64,000 bases of DNA from Clostridia bacterium. Its GTDB lineage: Bacteria; Bacillota; Clostridia; Christensenellales; Borkfalkiaceae. The translations under genes and the position numbers were made by a program. How positions within the stretch are numbered: position 1 is the stretch's first letter; each line of letters begins with the position of its first letter. The notes under the pieces were generated by a model. That model saw only the letters and a list, made by a program, of their open reading frames with translations, was not told the DNA's origin and searched no databases. Shown here in pieces: positions 39,517 to 49,854 of the stretch. The stretch covers positions 93,235 to 157,234 of the forward strand of contig JAIDCJ010000009.1 of NCBI GenBank assembly GCA_029055875.1. Direction: 5' to 3'.

Positions 39517-41476
39517 AATGGGCAAGCTTAATTTAGTCGCCATGTCCTACGAGAAGGACAAGGTATTAAACGCCCTTTCTCGCTCGGGCGCGACGGAAAT
39601 TAAGCTGCACACTCAAACCGAATACGCCGCACCAATAACTGCGGATTGTGAAAGCCTGAGAGAATATCTTTCGGGCCTTGAAGACGTGCTTTCCAAAATT
39701 ACGGAAGGCGCAAAGAAATATATCTCGCAGAATAAATTAAAGATCGATTTGGAAAAGGAAGGCTTTGACGTCACCTATTCCGAATTTATGGGCGCAAGAG
39801 ATTTCAAGGCGGAAGCGGACGAAACGGTAGAAGTGGTCAACCGTCTTTTAGCGGAGCAGAAGAAGTGCTCCGCAGAGCTTGCCAAGGTGAAACGCACGCT
39901 TGGCGAAGCGGAAATCTATGCGTCCGTCAAACAGCCGTTAAAAATAGAAAACACTTCGCACGCACGGTTCCGCTTGGGCACTATTCCCGCGGCGGCAAAA
40001 AAGAATTTCGCGCAGGCGATGGAGGAGCTGCCTCTTGCATCGTATTCGTTTTTATCGGGCAGTGCAGAAAGCGAGCTTATCATGGTTGCCGCGCATAAAG
40101 CGGAAACGGAAAAAACGGACGCGCTTTTGCAGAGCATCGGTTTTACGAAATGTCCGTTTGACGACGGGCGCACGGGCGAGGAGATTTACAATTCCTTAAA
40201 GAGCAGGGAAGAGGAGCTCGAAAAAGAGCTGCGTGAAAAATACAATCTTTATGCGTTCAAGGACCGTATCCGCAATTTGAGAATTTACTGCGACTACGTT
40301 GCATTCGAGCTGGAAAAGGCCGAGCTCTCCGAAATGATGCTTGCAACCGAAACCACCTTCTTGCTGGAGGCGTACGTTCCCGTAGAGGCTCAGGAGCGCG
40401 TTCGGCAGGAATTAACGGAAGTTTCGCCTGCAATCTATTTTGAATTTTCAAAGCCATCCGAGGACGAGATGCCTCCGACGCTTTTGAAGAATAACGTTAT
40501 CGTTAAGAATTTTGAAGCCGTTACCAATATGTATTCCCCCCCGAACTCGCGCGAGTTCGACCCGAACGCGGTAATGGGATTCTTTTACAGCATTTTCTTA
40601 GGGTTCATTATGGGGGATATGGGCTACGGGCTCCTAATGTTTCTCGGCGGCGGCTTTCTTTGGCTGAAAAACAAACGCCGCGATACCACGCTGGGCCGTT
40701 TGGGCGGTGTGTTTGCAATCGGCGGTATCCTTGCGATTATCTGGGGCTTCTTGTTCAATTCGCTGTTCGGGTACGGCCCGCTTCCGTTCAAGGTAATGCC
40801 CGATTTGCGCGGCCCGAATATGAGCTGGTCGCTTTCGGGAATCAACGTTCCCGCACTCCTCATCATCAGTATGATTATCGGCGTTACGCAGCTGTTTGCG
40901 GGTTACGTTTGCAAAGCGGTTCAGTGCTGGCGCAGAGGCAAAATCTTAGACGGCATTTTCGACGGTATCGTCTGGGCGGTGTTCTCCCTCGGTGCGCTCC
41001 TCGCCATTATCGGCTTTGTAGAGGACTTCCACGTTTCCGTTCTCGCCATGGTCGGCGGAATTATTGCGGGCGCAAGTCTTGTGGTTGCAATGCTCACTGC
41101 GGGCAGGCACGAAAAGTTTTTCGGGAAATTCACCAAGGGCTTCGGCGCGGCGTACGGCGTTATCAACTACGCTTCCGACGTTTTGAGCTATGCCCGTCTT
41201 TACGGCTTAATGCTCGCGGGCGCGGTGATTGCGGAAATTATAACCGATAACTGCATCTTGCTTATAGGCGGCGGAAACGTCGGGTTCATCATTTTGGGCG
41301 TTATTATAATGGTGATAGGGCATTTGTTCAACCTTGCTATCGGGCTTCTAGGTGCGTATATCCACGATGCAAGATTACAATACGTCGAGTTCTACGGCAG
41401 ATTCTATGAGGGCGAGGGTTCGCTCTTCACTCCCTTGGGCTCTCAGCACAAACACGTTTACGTGTTAAACAATTAA
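39503..41476 (+). CDS. ntpI: V-type ATP synthase subunit I (a)
   Basis: N-terminal soluble domain then multi-TM domain with FYSIFLGFIMGDMGYGLLMF and NYASDVLSYARLYGLMLAGAVIA. Confidence 0.93.
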   Translation: MAVVEMGKLNLVAMSYEKDKVLNALSRSGATEIKLHTQTEYAAPITADCESLREYLSGLEDVLSKITEGAKKYISQNKLKIDLEKEGFDVTYSEFMGARDFKAEADETVEVVNRLLAEQKKCSAELAKVKRTLGEAEIYASVKQPLKIENTSHARFRLGTIPAAAKKNFAQAMEELPLASYSFLSGSAESELIMVAAHKAETEKTDALLQSIGFTKCPFDDGRTGEEIYNSLKSREEELEKELREKYNLYAFKDRIRNLRIYCDYVAFELEKAELSEMMLATETTFLLEAYVPVEAQERVRQELTEVSPAIYFEFSKPSEDEMPPTLLKNNVIVKNFEAVTNMYSPPNSREFDPNAVMGFFYSIFLGFIMGDMGYGLLMFLGGGFLWLKNKRRDTTLGRLGGVFAIGGILAIIWGFLFNSLFGYGPLPFKVMPDLRGPNMSWSLSGINVPALLIISMIIGVTQLFAGYVCKAVQCWRRGKILDGIFDGIVWAVFSLGALLAIIGFVEDFHVSVLAMVGGIIAGASLVVAMLTAGRHEKFFGKFTKGFGAAYGVINYASDVLSYARLYGLMLAGAVIAEIITDNCILLIGGGNVGFIILGVIIMVIGHLFNLAIGLLGAYIHDARLQYVEFYGRFYEGEGSLFTPLGSQHKHVYVLNN

Positions 41477-41495
41477 AAAAATTTTGGAGGTATAT

Positions 41496-41990
41496 ATGAT
41501 TTCATCACTTTTAGCGGAAGGTGAGCAGGCTGCTTCGGGAGCCGGTGCCGGTTTTGCAATTGCTATGGTCGGCGTTGCACTCTGCGTAATCCTTTGCGGA
41601 ATCGGTTCGGCGCTCGGGCTTTACAAGACGGGCACGGCGGCGGCAGGCGTATTGAGCGAGGCACCCAAAAAGTTCGGTAAGGTGTTCATGCTCGTGCTTC
41701 TTCCCGCAACGCAAGGTTTGTACGGCTTCGTTATCGGCATCATTGCATCCGGTTCGATTGCTCCGGAATTATCCATGGCGCAGGGCTGGGCAATGTTCGG
41801 TGCAGTTATGCCTATGGCAATTTCCGGTCTTATTACGGGCATTTTCCAAGGTAAATCCTCAGCCAACTGTATCTATGCGGCAGGCAAGCAGGATTCGCTT
41901 AGCTTCAAGCTCGTTATCTATCCCGCAATGATCGAGTTCTATGCAATTCTCGGACTCGTCATTTCCATTATGTTACTTCCCCTTGTATAA
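41496..41990 (+). CDS. ntpK: V-type ATP synthase subunit K (proteolipid)
   Basis: Duplicated hairpin of hydrophobic helices; LPATQGLYGFVIGII. ATG 41496 follows TTGGAGG. Confidence 0.92.
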   Translation: MISSLLAEGEQAASGAGAGFAIAMVGVALCVILCGIGSALGLYKTGTAAAGVLSEAPKKFGKVFMLVLLPATQGLYGFVIGIIASGSIAPELSMAQGWAMFGAVMPMAISGLITGIFQGKSSANCIYAAGKQDSLSFKLVIYPAMIEFYAILGLVISIMLLPLV

Positions 41991-41996
41991 AAGATT

Positions 41997-42584
41997 ATGA
42001 GCGAACAGGCAATCGTTGAAAGAATTATTTCCGACGCCGAGGAAGAGGCGCGGCAAATTATTTCGGATGCGGAGGAGAAAGCTAAGGCAACCCTTGCCGA
42101 GGCAAACGTCCGCGCCGAAAGAAACAAGCAGGGAACGGAAGCGGAAGTAAAAGCCAAGGCGCAGAGCATTTTCGACGGAAAGGCGGCTACCGCACGGCTT
42201 GACGGCGCAAAAATTCTGCTTGGTGAAAAGCGTGGCGTAATAGACGCGCTCTATTCCCGCGCACTTGAAAAGCTGCTTACTTTAAGCGAAAAGGAAACGC
42301 TCTCGCTCTGCACGCGGCTTCTTGCCGAATACGCCGAAGAGGGCGACGAATTGGTGTTTGCGGAAAATTTCCGCTATGCAAAGTCGGTTGCGGCTCTTCC
42401 GATCGTGAAAGAAAAAAAGTTAAAGATTTCAAAGGGGAACGCTGCGGTTGACGGCGGGTTCATACTCTCGGGAAAAAATTCCGATAAAAACCTTTCCTAC
42501 GGCGCTTTGCTTGCTATGGACAGGGAAGAACAACAAGCTCAAATCGCATCCGTTATATTTGATTCCGGTACATTGAATGGCTAA
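41997..42584 (+). CDS. ntpE: V-type ATP synthase subunit E
   Basis: ERIISDAEEEARQIISDAEEKAKATLAEA; operon position. Confidence 0.87.
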   Translation: MSEQAIVERIISDAEEEARQIISDAEEKAKATLAEANVRAERNKQGTEAEVKAKAQSIFDGKAATARLDGAKILLGEKRGVIDALYSRALEKLLTLSEKETLSLCTRLLAEYAEEGDELVFAENFRYAKSVAALPIVKEKKLKISKGNAAVDGGFILSGKNSDKNLSYGALLAMDREEQQAQIASVIFDSGTLNG

Positions 42585-43557
42585 GGACGTATTGTTTACG
42601 AACGGCGTGATTGCCGTAAAAGAGACGCATCTCTTAAAAGACAAGATTTTCAAACTCTGCTCTGCGAGCGCAGAGGAGGCTTTGCGCGTCGCGCAGGAGA
42701 GCGGCTTCGGGAAAGGCGCGGAAGCGGCGTCCGTTTACGAGTACGAAAAGCTTGTTTCCGCAGACGAGGCGGATATCGACGCGTTTATCCGCGATTACGC
42801 ACCTTCGCGTGCGGAAGCGGCATATCTATTGTCCCCGCGTGATTTCCATAACGCCAAAGCGGCGGTAAAGGCGCGCTTCGGGGGGCTCAGCACGGAAAAT
42901 ATGCTCGCGCCCGCGGGGCTCATTCCCGCAGAGGAAATCGTTGACTGCGTGAATTCGGAAAATTACGCACGCTTAGGCGAGGTTTTAGGCGAAGCCGTGA
43001 AGGAAGCGGTTTCCTTGTTTTCGGACGAAACGCAAGCGGAGGCTTCGGGTGCGGAAATCGGAATGATATTTGAAAAGGCACTTTATCGCCATCTGCACGA
43101 GACTTCGGCAAAGATCGGACTTTTGAAAAAGCTGTTAACCACGAAAGCGGATATGACGAATATTTTAACCGCGCTTCGCTCAAAGGAAGCGGAATACGCC
43201 GCAAAGTGTTACGTTACGGGCGGAAAGCTTTCCGAAAAACAGCTCGCCTCGCTTTTTGAGGAAGATACCGAAAACGCGGTAAAGGCTTTCGAGCGTACGC
43301 CGTATTACGACTTCGTTAAAAAGTGTGTTACGGATAAGGCGGCGGGGCTTCCCTTAACGACTGCGGAACGCCTCTTGGAGAGCTACGAAACGGAGTATTT
43401 TTCCCAAAGAAAGTACGAGCTGCAAAAGAGCCAGCCGTTTCTCTATTATGTTTTCCGCCGTCGTGCGGAAAACGCCAACGTCAGAATTCTTTTCGTGTGT
43501 CTTCTGGCAGGCATGCAGGAAAGCGAGATAAAACGCCGTTTGCGCGCAATCGATTAA
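42577..43557 (+). CDS. ntpC: V-type ATP synthase subunit C
   Basis: Operon position; C-term LAGMQESEIKRRLR typical of V-ATPase C/d. Confidence 0.87.
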   Translation: MAKDVLFTNGVIAVKETHLLKDKIFKLCSASAEEALRVAQESGFGKGAEAASVYEYEKLVSADEADIDAFIRDYAPSRAEAAYLLSPRDFHNAKAAVKARFGGLSTENMLAPAGLIPAEEIVDCVNSENYARLGEVLGEAVKEAVSLFSDETQAEASGAEIGMIFEKALYRHLHETSAKIGLLKKLLTTKADMTNILTALRSKEAEYAAKCYVTGGKLSEKQLASLFEEDTENAVKAFERTPYYDFVKKCVTDKAAGLPLTTAERLLESYETEYFSQRKYELQKSQPFLYYVFRRRAENANVRILFVCLLAGMQESEIKRRLRAID

Positions 43558-43571
43558 GGTATAGGTGTGGT

Positions 43572-43889
43572 ATGACGGGTAAAATAGCAATTATAGGCGA
43601 CGGCGACAGCATCATGGTTTTTCGGGCGGCGGGCGTTGCAACCTTCCCTGCGGAAAACGAGGGAAAGGCGCGTGAGGTGTTAAGAAAGGTCGCCAAGGAT
43701 TATCAGATTATTTTTCTCACCGAGGAGCTTGCAAAGCCTTTGGGTGAATTCTTAAAAAGGTTTGACGAAGAGCCTTATCCCGTGATTTTGAGCATTCCGT
43801 CCCAAAACGGCAGTACGGGCCACGGCACGGAGCTTTTGAAGGATGCAATGGATCGCGCCCTCGGCGTAGATATTCTATTTAATAACTGA
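43572..43889 (+). CDS. ntpG: V-type ATP synthase subunit F
   Basis: MTGKIAIIGDGDSIMVFRAAGV...YPVILSIPS; start trimmed from 43497. Confidence 0.88.
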   Translation: MTGKIAIIGDGDSIMVFRAAGVATFPAENEGKAREVLRKVAKDYQIIFLTEELAKPLGEFLKRFDEEPYPVILSIPSQNGSTGHGTELLKDAMDRALGVDILFNN

Positions 43890-43905
43890 GTAGTAGGAGT
43901 TTTTT

Positions 43906-45669
43906 ATGGGCAAAACAGTAAAGATTTCCGGCCCTTTAATTATTGCGGAGGGCATGGCGGACTGCAAGATGTACGACGTCGTGCACGTTTCCGAAAAGGA
44001 GCTAATCGGCGAAGTTATCGAACTGCGCGGCGATAAGGCCTCCATACAGGTATACGAGGAAACGTCGGGGTTAGGCCCCGGCGAAGAAGTCGTTTCCACG
44101 GGCGAGCCTCTTTCGGTAGAGCTTGCTCCGGGGCTTATTTCGGGCATCTTCGACGGAATTCAGCGTCCGCTTACCGCGCTTTATCAGAAATACGGTGCGC
44201 GTATTTCAAGGGGCGTTTCGGTAAACAATCTCGACCGCCAAAAGAAGTGGCGTTTCTCGCCCCGCGTCAAGGCGGGCGACGAGGTCTCCGAGGGCGACGT
44301 TTTGGGCGTCGTTCAGGAAACGGAAATCGTAGAACACAGAATATTAGTCCCCAACGGCATGAAAGGAAAAGTCGTTTCCGTGGAAGAAGGGGATTTCAGA
44401 ATAGAAGATACGGTTGCAGTCATTAAAACTGCTTCGGGCAACAAAAAGGTGAGCATGCTCAGAAAGTGGCCCGTAAGAAAGGGCAGACCGTATAAAGAAA
44501 AGCTTTCGCCCGATAAGCCCATGGTTACGGGGCAAAGAGTTATAGATACTTTGTTCCCCATTTCCCGCGGCGGCGTTGCCGCCGTTCCCGGGCCTTTCGG
44601 AAGCGGAAAGACCGTCGTTCAGCACCAGCTTGCAAAGTGGGCGGACGCGGATATTATCGTGTACGTCGGCTGCGGCGAACGCGGAAACGAAATGACGGAC
44701 GTACTCAACGAATTCCCCGAACTCATTGACCCCAAGACGGGCGAATCGCTCATGAAGAGAACCATTCTCATTGCAAACACTTCGGATATGCCCGTTGCCG
44801 CGCGCGAAGCCTCTATCTATACGGGTATCACCATTGCGGAATATTTCCGTGATATGGGCTATAACGTGGCAATCATGGCGGACTCGACCTCGCGTTGGGC
44901 GGAAGCGCTGCGTGAAATGAGCGGACGCCTCGAAGAGATGCCCGGCGACGAAGGGTATCCCGCATACCTTGCAAGCCGTCTTGCGGAATTCTACGAGCGC
45001 GCGGGTATCGTAAAGCTTTTGGGCTCGACCCAGCGGACGGGCTCGGTTACCGCAATCGGCGCGGTTTCGCCTCCCGGCGGCGATTTGTCCGAACCCGTTT
45101 CGCAGGCAACGCTCAGAATCGTAAAAGTGTTCTGGGGACTTTCGGCTTCGCTTGCTTATAAGCGCCATTTCCCCGCGATCGACTGGCTCATCAGCTATTC
45201 GCTCTATGCGGATAAAATGCGTGACTGGTACGACGAGAACGTCAGCGTCGAATACGCGAAGTACCGTCAATTTATCATGACGGTTTTGCAGGAGGAAGCG
45301 GCACTCAACGAAATCGTAAGGCTCGTCGGTATGGACGCGCTTACCTCAAAGGACAGGCTTACCATGGAAACCGCGAAGATTATCCGCGAGGACTATCTGC
45401 ACCAGAACGCGTTCGACGAAGTGGATACCTATACTTCCATGAAAAAGCAATTCTTCATGTTGAAGCTCATTTACGAATTCGATACGTGCGCACGCGAAGC
45501 GGTAGCTTCATTCGCTTCACTCGACGATATTCTTGCAAGTAAGAGCAAGGAGAAGATAGGACGCGCCAAATATATCAGGGAAGAAAATCTTTCCGAATTC
45601 GACGCAATATTAAAACTCATGAGCACGGAATTCAAAGAAATCTGTCAGGGAGGGGAGGACGATGTTTAA
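43906..45669 (+). CDS. ntpA: V-type ATP synthase catalytic subunit A
   Basis: [66 protein letters not shown]. Confidence 0.97.
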   Translation: MGKTVKISGPLIIAEGMADCKMYDVVHVSEKELIGEVIELRGDKASIQVYEETSGLGPGEEVVSTGEPLSVELAPGLISGIFDGIQRPLTALYQKYGARISRGVSVNNLDRQKKWRFSPRVKAGDEVSEGDVLGVVQETEIVEHRILVPNGMKGKVVSVEEGDFRIEDTVAVIKTASGNKKVSMLRKWPVRKGRPYKEKLSPDKPMVTGQRVIDTLFPISRGGVAAVPGPFGSGKTVVQHQLAKWADADIIVYVGCGERGNEMTDVLNEFPELIDPKTGESLMKRTILIANTSDMPVAAREASIYTGITIAEYFRDMGYNVAIMADSTSRWAEALREMSGRLEEMPGDEGYPAYLASRLAEFYERAGIVKLLGSTQRTGSVTAIGAVSPPGGDLSEPVSQATLRIVKVFWGLSASLAYKRHFPAIDWLISYSLYADKMRDWYDENVSVEYAKYRQFIMTVLQEEAALNEIVRLVGMDALTSKDRLTMETAKIIREDYLHQNAFDEVDTYTSMKKQFFMLKLIYEFDTCAREAVASFASLDDILASKSKEKIGRAKYIREENLSEFDAILKLMSTEFKEICQGGEDDV

Positions 45670-47029
45670 GGAATACAAAACCATCCGCGAAGTCGTCGGG
45701 CCTCTTATGGTGGTAGACGGCGTCGAGGGCGTAACCTATAACGAGCTCGTCGATATTATCTGTCACGACGGCAGTATCCGCCGCGGCAAGGTGCTTGAAA
45801 TCAACCGCGATAAAGCGGTCGTACAGCTCTTTGAAAACTCGCAGGGCTTGCAGATTTCGGGCGCAAAGGCCCGCTTCACGGGGCACAGCCAGCAGCTCGC
45901 GTGCTCGCGCGATATGCTTGGGCGTGTGTTCGACGGTATGGGCAACCCCCGCGACGGCGGCGCACCCGTAATTCCCGAAAAGGTTTTGGATATCAACGGC
46001 GAACCGATCAACCCCGCGGCGCGCGACTATCCCGACGAGTTTATTCAGACGGGTATTTCCGCAATAGACGGACTTAACACCTTAGTTAGAGGGCAGAAGC
46101 TGCCCGTGTTCTCCATGAGCGGACTTCCCCACGCGGAGCTTGCGGCGCAGATTGCTCGGCAGGCAAAAGTACGCGGGAGCGAGAGTAAGTTCGCAGTCGT
46201 ATTTGCGGCAATCGGCATCACGTTCGAGGAAGCGCAGTATTTCGTAGACGACTTCAAAAAGACGGGCGCAATCGAAAGAACGGTGCTGTTCACCAACCTT
46301 GCAAACGATCCCGCGGTAGAGCGTATTTCCACGCCGCGTATGGCGTTGACCTGCGCGGAATACCTCGCGTTCACCTGCGGTATGCACGTCCTCGTTATCA
46401 TGACCGATATTACCAACTATGCAGAAGCCTTGCGTGAGGTCTCCGCCGCACGGCGCGAAATCCCCGGCAGACGCGGTTATCCCGGTTATCTTTATACCGA
46501 CCTTGCAACCATGTACGAACGCGCGGGCAGAATCCGCGGGTGCGAAGGCTCCATTACGCAGATTCCCATTTTAACCATGCCCGAGGACGATAAAACGCAC
46601 CCCATTCCGGACTTGACGGGCTACATTACCGAGGGGCAAATCATACTTTCGAGAGATTTGTATAAAAAGGGCATCAATCCGCCTATCGACGTATTGCCTT
46701 CTCTTTCCCGTCTGAAAGATAAGGGCATCGGCAAGGGCAAGACCAGAGAAGACCACGCCGATACCATGAACCAGCTTTTCTCTGCGTACGCAAGCGGAAA
46801 GGAAAACAAGGAGCTTGCCGCCATTTTGGGCGAGGCGGCGCTGTCCGATACCGATAAGCTGTACGCGAAATTTGCGGAAAATTTTGAAAAGGTGTATATC
46901 AATCAGGGCTTTGATGCAAACAGATCGGTAGAGGAAACGCTCGATACCGGCTGGGAGCTTTTGAAGATTCTTCCCGTAACGGAACTCAAACGTATCCGTC
47001 AGGCATATATCGATAAGTATCTGAAATAA
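45662..47029 (+). CDS. ntpB: V-type ATP synthase subunit B
   Basis: [57 protein letters not shown]. Confidence 0.97.
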   Translation: MFKEYKTIREVVGPLMVVDGVEGVTYNELVDIICHDGSIRRGKVLEINRDKAVVQLFENSQGLQISGAKARFTGHSQQLACSRDMLGRVFDGMGNPRDGGAPVIPEKVLDINGEPINPAARDYPDEFIQTGISAIDGLNTLVRGQKLPVFSMSGLPHAELAAQIARQAKVRGSESKFAVVFAAIGITFEEAQYFVDDFKKTGAIERTVLFTNLANDPAVERISTPRMALTCAEYLAFTCGMHVLVIMTDITNYAEALREVSAARREIPGRRGYPGYLYTDLATMYERAGRIRGCEGSITQIPILTMPEDDKTHPIPDLTGYITEGQIILSRDLYKKGINPPIDVLPSLSRLKDKGIGKGKTREDHADTMNQLFSAYASGKENKELAAILGEAALSDTDKLYAKFAENFEKVYINQGFDANRSVEETLDTGWELLKILPVTELKRIRQAYIDKYLK

Positions 47030-47043
47030 TTCGAGGTAGACAT

Positions 47044-47670
47044 TTGGCACGGCTTAACGTAAACCCCACGCGTATGGAGCTGAAAAAGCTGCAAGCGCGG
47101 CTTACAACGGCGGTTCGCGGTCATAAACTGTTGAAGGATAAATCCGATGAAATGGTGCGCCGCTTTACGCTTATCATCAAAGAAAACAAACGCCTTAGAG
47201 ACGCAGTGGAAGCAGAGCTTTCCGAAACCTTAAGGCAGTTTTCCGTTGCGCGTTCGGTTACGCCCGCATACCGCGCCGAAACGGCTTTCGCTATGCCGTC
47301 GGTCGCAGTCAAGGCCGACTGCGGCGTAAAGAGCGTTATGGGTGTGGAAGTGCCTCAAATCGAGCTTGCGGGGGAAGAGGACGAGGGCGGACTTCCGTAC
47401 GCCTATCCCGAAATCACCAGCGAAGCGGACTATTCCGTAACGCGTGCCGCCGCGCTGCTTCCTAAAATGATTGCCTTGGCTGAGACCGAAAAAACGGTGC
47501 GAATGCTTGCGGAGGAAATCGAACGCAACAAACGCCGCGTCAACGCGCTTGAATACGTTATGATTCCTCAACTTGAGGAAACAATCAAGTATATCAAGAG
47601 CAAGCTCGACGAAAACGAGCGTGCCGCAGTCATCAGATTAATGAAAGTAAAAAACAAAGCCGACGTTTGA
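47044..47670 (+). CDS. ntpD: V-type ATP synthase subunit D
   Basis: NVNPTRMELKKLQARLTTAVRGHKLLKDKSDEMVRRF; TTG start. Confidence 0.93.
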   Translation: MARLNVNPTRMELKKLQARLTTAVRGHKLLKDKSDEMVRRFTLIIKENKRLRDAVEAELSETLRQFSVARSVTPAYRAETAFAMPSVAVKADCGVKSVMGVEVPQIELAGEEDEGGLPYAYPEITSEADYSVTRAAALLPKMIALAETEKTVRMLAEEIERNKRRVNALEYVMIPQLEETIKYIKSKLDENERAAVIRLMKVKNKADV

Positions 47671-47737
47671 CAACCGCACGCGGCAAACGGAGCGCTGCTT
47701 CGCTTGCATTGTGAATAGGAAATGATTTGGACGAAAG

Positions 47738-48061
47738 ATGAAATTAATACGCAGAAATTTTATAGACTGGAAAAAGACGGGCAGAAATTTGCAGCTGCTT
47801 CGGGAAGACAATATCGAGCTTAGACGCGCGGTGTGCAATGCGCTCAAACACGATAAAGGCGATTGCAGCGGCGAATGCGGCGCGTGCAGATTTGAAATGG
47901 ATAACCATATCAGCCGCAAAGAGCTTGCCGACGTGTTCGGCGTGTCGGAAAGCGTTATCTTTAACTGGGAAAACGGAAGAACGGCGGTGGCGTTAGAAGA
48001 CGTGCTTTTTTATGCCGAGATATCCAAGAAAGAGCTATCGGATATCATCGTCTATATGTAA
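47738..48061 (+). CDS. XRE-like helix-turn-helix protein
   Basis: ISRKELADVFGVSESVIFNWENGRTAVALEDVLFYAEISKKELSDII. Confidence 0.75.
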   Translation: MKLIRRNFIDWKKTGRNLQLLREDNIELRRAVCNALKHDKGDCSGECGACRFEMDNHISRKELADVFGVSESVIFNWENGRTAVALEDVLFYAEISKKELSDIIVYM

Positions 48062-48102
48062 AAGGGCGCCAAGTAGCGAATAAACCGAAAAACTCAGATT
48101 TC

Positions 48103-48140
48103 AAAAGGAACTTGTAAAATTTACAAGTTCCTTTTTTCTT
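48103..48140. terminator. Intrinsic terminator (long perfect stem)
   Basis: AAAAGGAACTTGTAAA..TTTACAAGTTCCTTTTTT. Confidence 0.88.
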
Positions 48141-48176
48141 GTACAAGTTTTCGGTACGGGCGAATAGAGTGCTGTC

Positions 48177-48205
48177 TTGTCGAGGCGTGTCGGGTATTGT
48201 ATAAT
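48177..48205 (+). promoter_or_regulatory. Promoter of the VirD4-like operon
   Basis: TTGTCG (48177-48182), 17-bp spacer, TATAAT (48200-48205), followed by AAAGGAG and ATG 48235. Confidence 0.6.
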
Positions 48206-48234
48206 GAAGTAAAGAAAAAAAGGAGATAACGCAT

Positions 48235-49854
48235 ATGTTAAATGCAACGTTTGAATTATTTATGTCGGAATACTTTTTGACGAAAGCAGTTCTCGGCAAG
48301 TATCTGGAAAACAGCGGGGAGCTTTTTCGGGCATTGGGGAAAATCTTTTTGATCCCGAACGGAGAGATCGAGAGATTATACCGTTTGTCCGAAAATGAAA
48401 CGGCAAAGGCGATTACCACCGAAAAAGAGTTTATGCAACATCAGAGGCTGCAAAAATACTCTATGCTCATAGGCTCGGCGAAGTCGTCCAATGCCGAATG
48501 GGAAGAGGTCGCCCGTATCAAAGGCAATGCAATTTTAACCGCGCAAAGCCGCAATTTGATTTTGGATGCGGACGCATCGAGGAACGTGGTTTATACCTGT
48601 CTTTCTTCGGCGGCAACCTGCGGCGTAATAAGTGCCATAAGGATTATGGGTATTTTACAATGCGAAGGGATTTTCCTGAGTAAGAACGAAACCGTTGGCA
48701 TGAAAACCCTGTCCAAGGCGGCGGACTGGAACGATAGCGTCAGTACGCTTGCTCTGTTGCATTATTGTAAAGCTACGCGTGAGTTTAATATGGCGCGTCT
48801 TCGTCAACAGGTTGCAAATACTCCGTTTGATGAGCTGTATCAAACTGCCGCCGCGGAATACGGCGAGGCGGATGCGGAGGAAATAGACGAGGTCAAGCTC
48901 TTGGATAAATCGTTTCATGCAGGCGTCCTGAAACGTGAAACTTACGATCCTAAGTACGCCAGAATCCTGTACAGTTTTGCGCTTTATTTCAAAGATAAAG
49001 AGAAAGCAGTATTTACGTTGAACAAGGAGCAGCTCTGTGCCATAAGCGATTTGCCTTTGAAGCTATCGCATGAAAGAATGTCGGCGGTAGATGCAAGCGG
49101 CGTGCAGAAGGTAACGGTGAAAAGAGAAGCGGAAATTTCTACGGTAACCCGTGCGCTGAAAAACTGTGATTTAAGAGGGCTTTCCTCTTACCGCCCGATG
49201 TGCCTTTGCTGCGAGTCGAAATACGTGTTGAATATGTATGCCAAGGCAATCGGAGCGAAAAATCCCGATACGCATATCGAAAGAATATACGTTGCGGAAT
49301 TAGAGGATTACGATCTTGAACCGACGCAGAACAACGTTTTCGTGCGCAGTATCGACGAAGACAGAGACAACCGTTTTCTGTTATTCTTCTACGGTGAAAT
49401 TTCGGAAAGAAAAAAGGATGCGGTAAAGAGCATTTTACAAAGTTTTCGCCGTGCGAAGTTCCACTTAAACAGCCCCAGCGTAACCCTCAATTTAAGCGCG
49501 GTATTGCCCGTATGTTTCTGCGACGAGCAAAATGCAAAATGGCTGAAACCCTACTGCGATGAAATACAGCTGAGCGGGGTTTCGCCCGACGAGATGCCCT
49601 TCGTCATTAAGAACATTCTTGCGGGCAAGCAAAAGCTTTACGGGGTGGGGGCAATCGATTTGATTGGCGATACAAAGGATGTGTTCAGCGGCTATGACGT
49701 TGACACGGCGGAACTGCTCATTGACGCGGCGGTACGCGCACGCAGAGAAAAGGGCGCAGTGATTACCTTATCGAGGGAAATGCTGCAGGAATATGCAGGT
49801 GATAGCGACAAACTGACGATAGGTTTCGGAGGTAGTACGTATGCAAGATACTAA
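48235..49854 (+). CDS. Sel1-like/degenerate AAA+-like protein of unknown function
   Basis: Helical N-term with Sel1-like ISAIRIMGILQCEGIFLSKNETVGMKTLSKAADWNDSVSTLALLHY; C-term fold pattern PMCLCCESKYVLNMYAKAI...LLFFYGEIS...VLPVCFCDEQNAKWLKPYCDEIQLSGVSPDEMPFVIKNIL resembles AAA+ without Walker A. Confidence 0.5.
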   Translation: MLNATFELFMSEYFLTKAVLGKYLENSGELFRALGKIFLIPNGEIERLYRLSENETAKAITTEKEFMQHQRLQKYSMLIGSAKSSNAEWEEVARIKGNAILTAQSRNLILDADASRNVVYTCLSSAATCGVISAIRIMGILQCEGIFLSKNETVGMKTLSKAADWNDSVSTLALLHYCKATREFNMARLRQQVANTPFDELYQTAAAEYGEADAEEIDEVKLLDKSFHAGVLKRETYDPKYARILYSFALYFKDKEKAVFTLNKEQLCAISDLPLKLSHERMSAVDASGVQKVTVKREAEISTVTRALKNCDLRGLSSYRPMCLCCESKYVLNMYAKAIGAKNPDTHIERIYVAELEDYDLEPTQNNVFVRSIDEDRDNRFLLFFYGEISERKKDAVKSILQSFRRAKFHLNSPSVTLNLSAVLPVCFCDEQNAKWLKPYCDEIQLSGVSPDEMPFVIKNILAGKQKLYGVGAIDLIGDTKDVFSGYDVDTAELLIDAAVRARREKGAVITLSREMLQEYAGDSDKLTIGFGGSTYARY

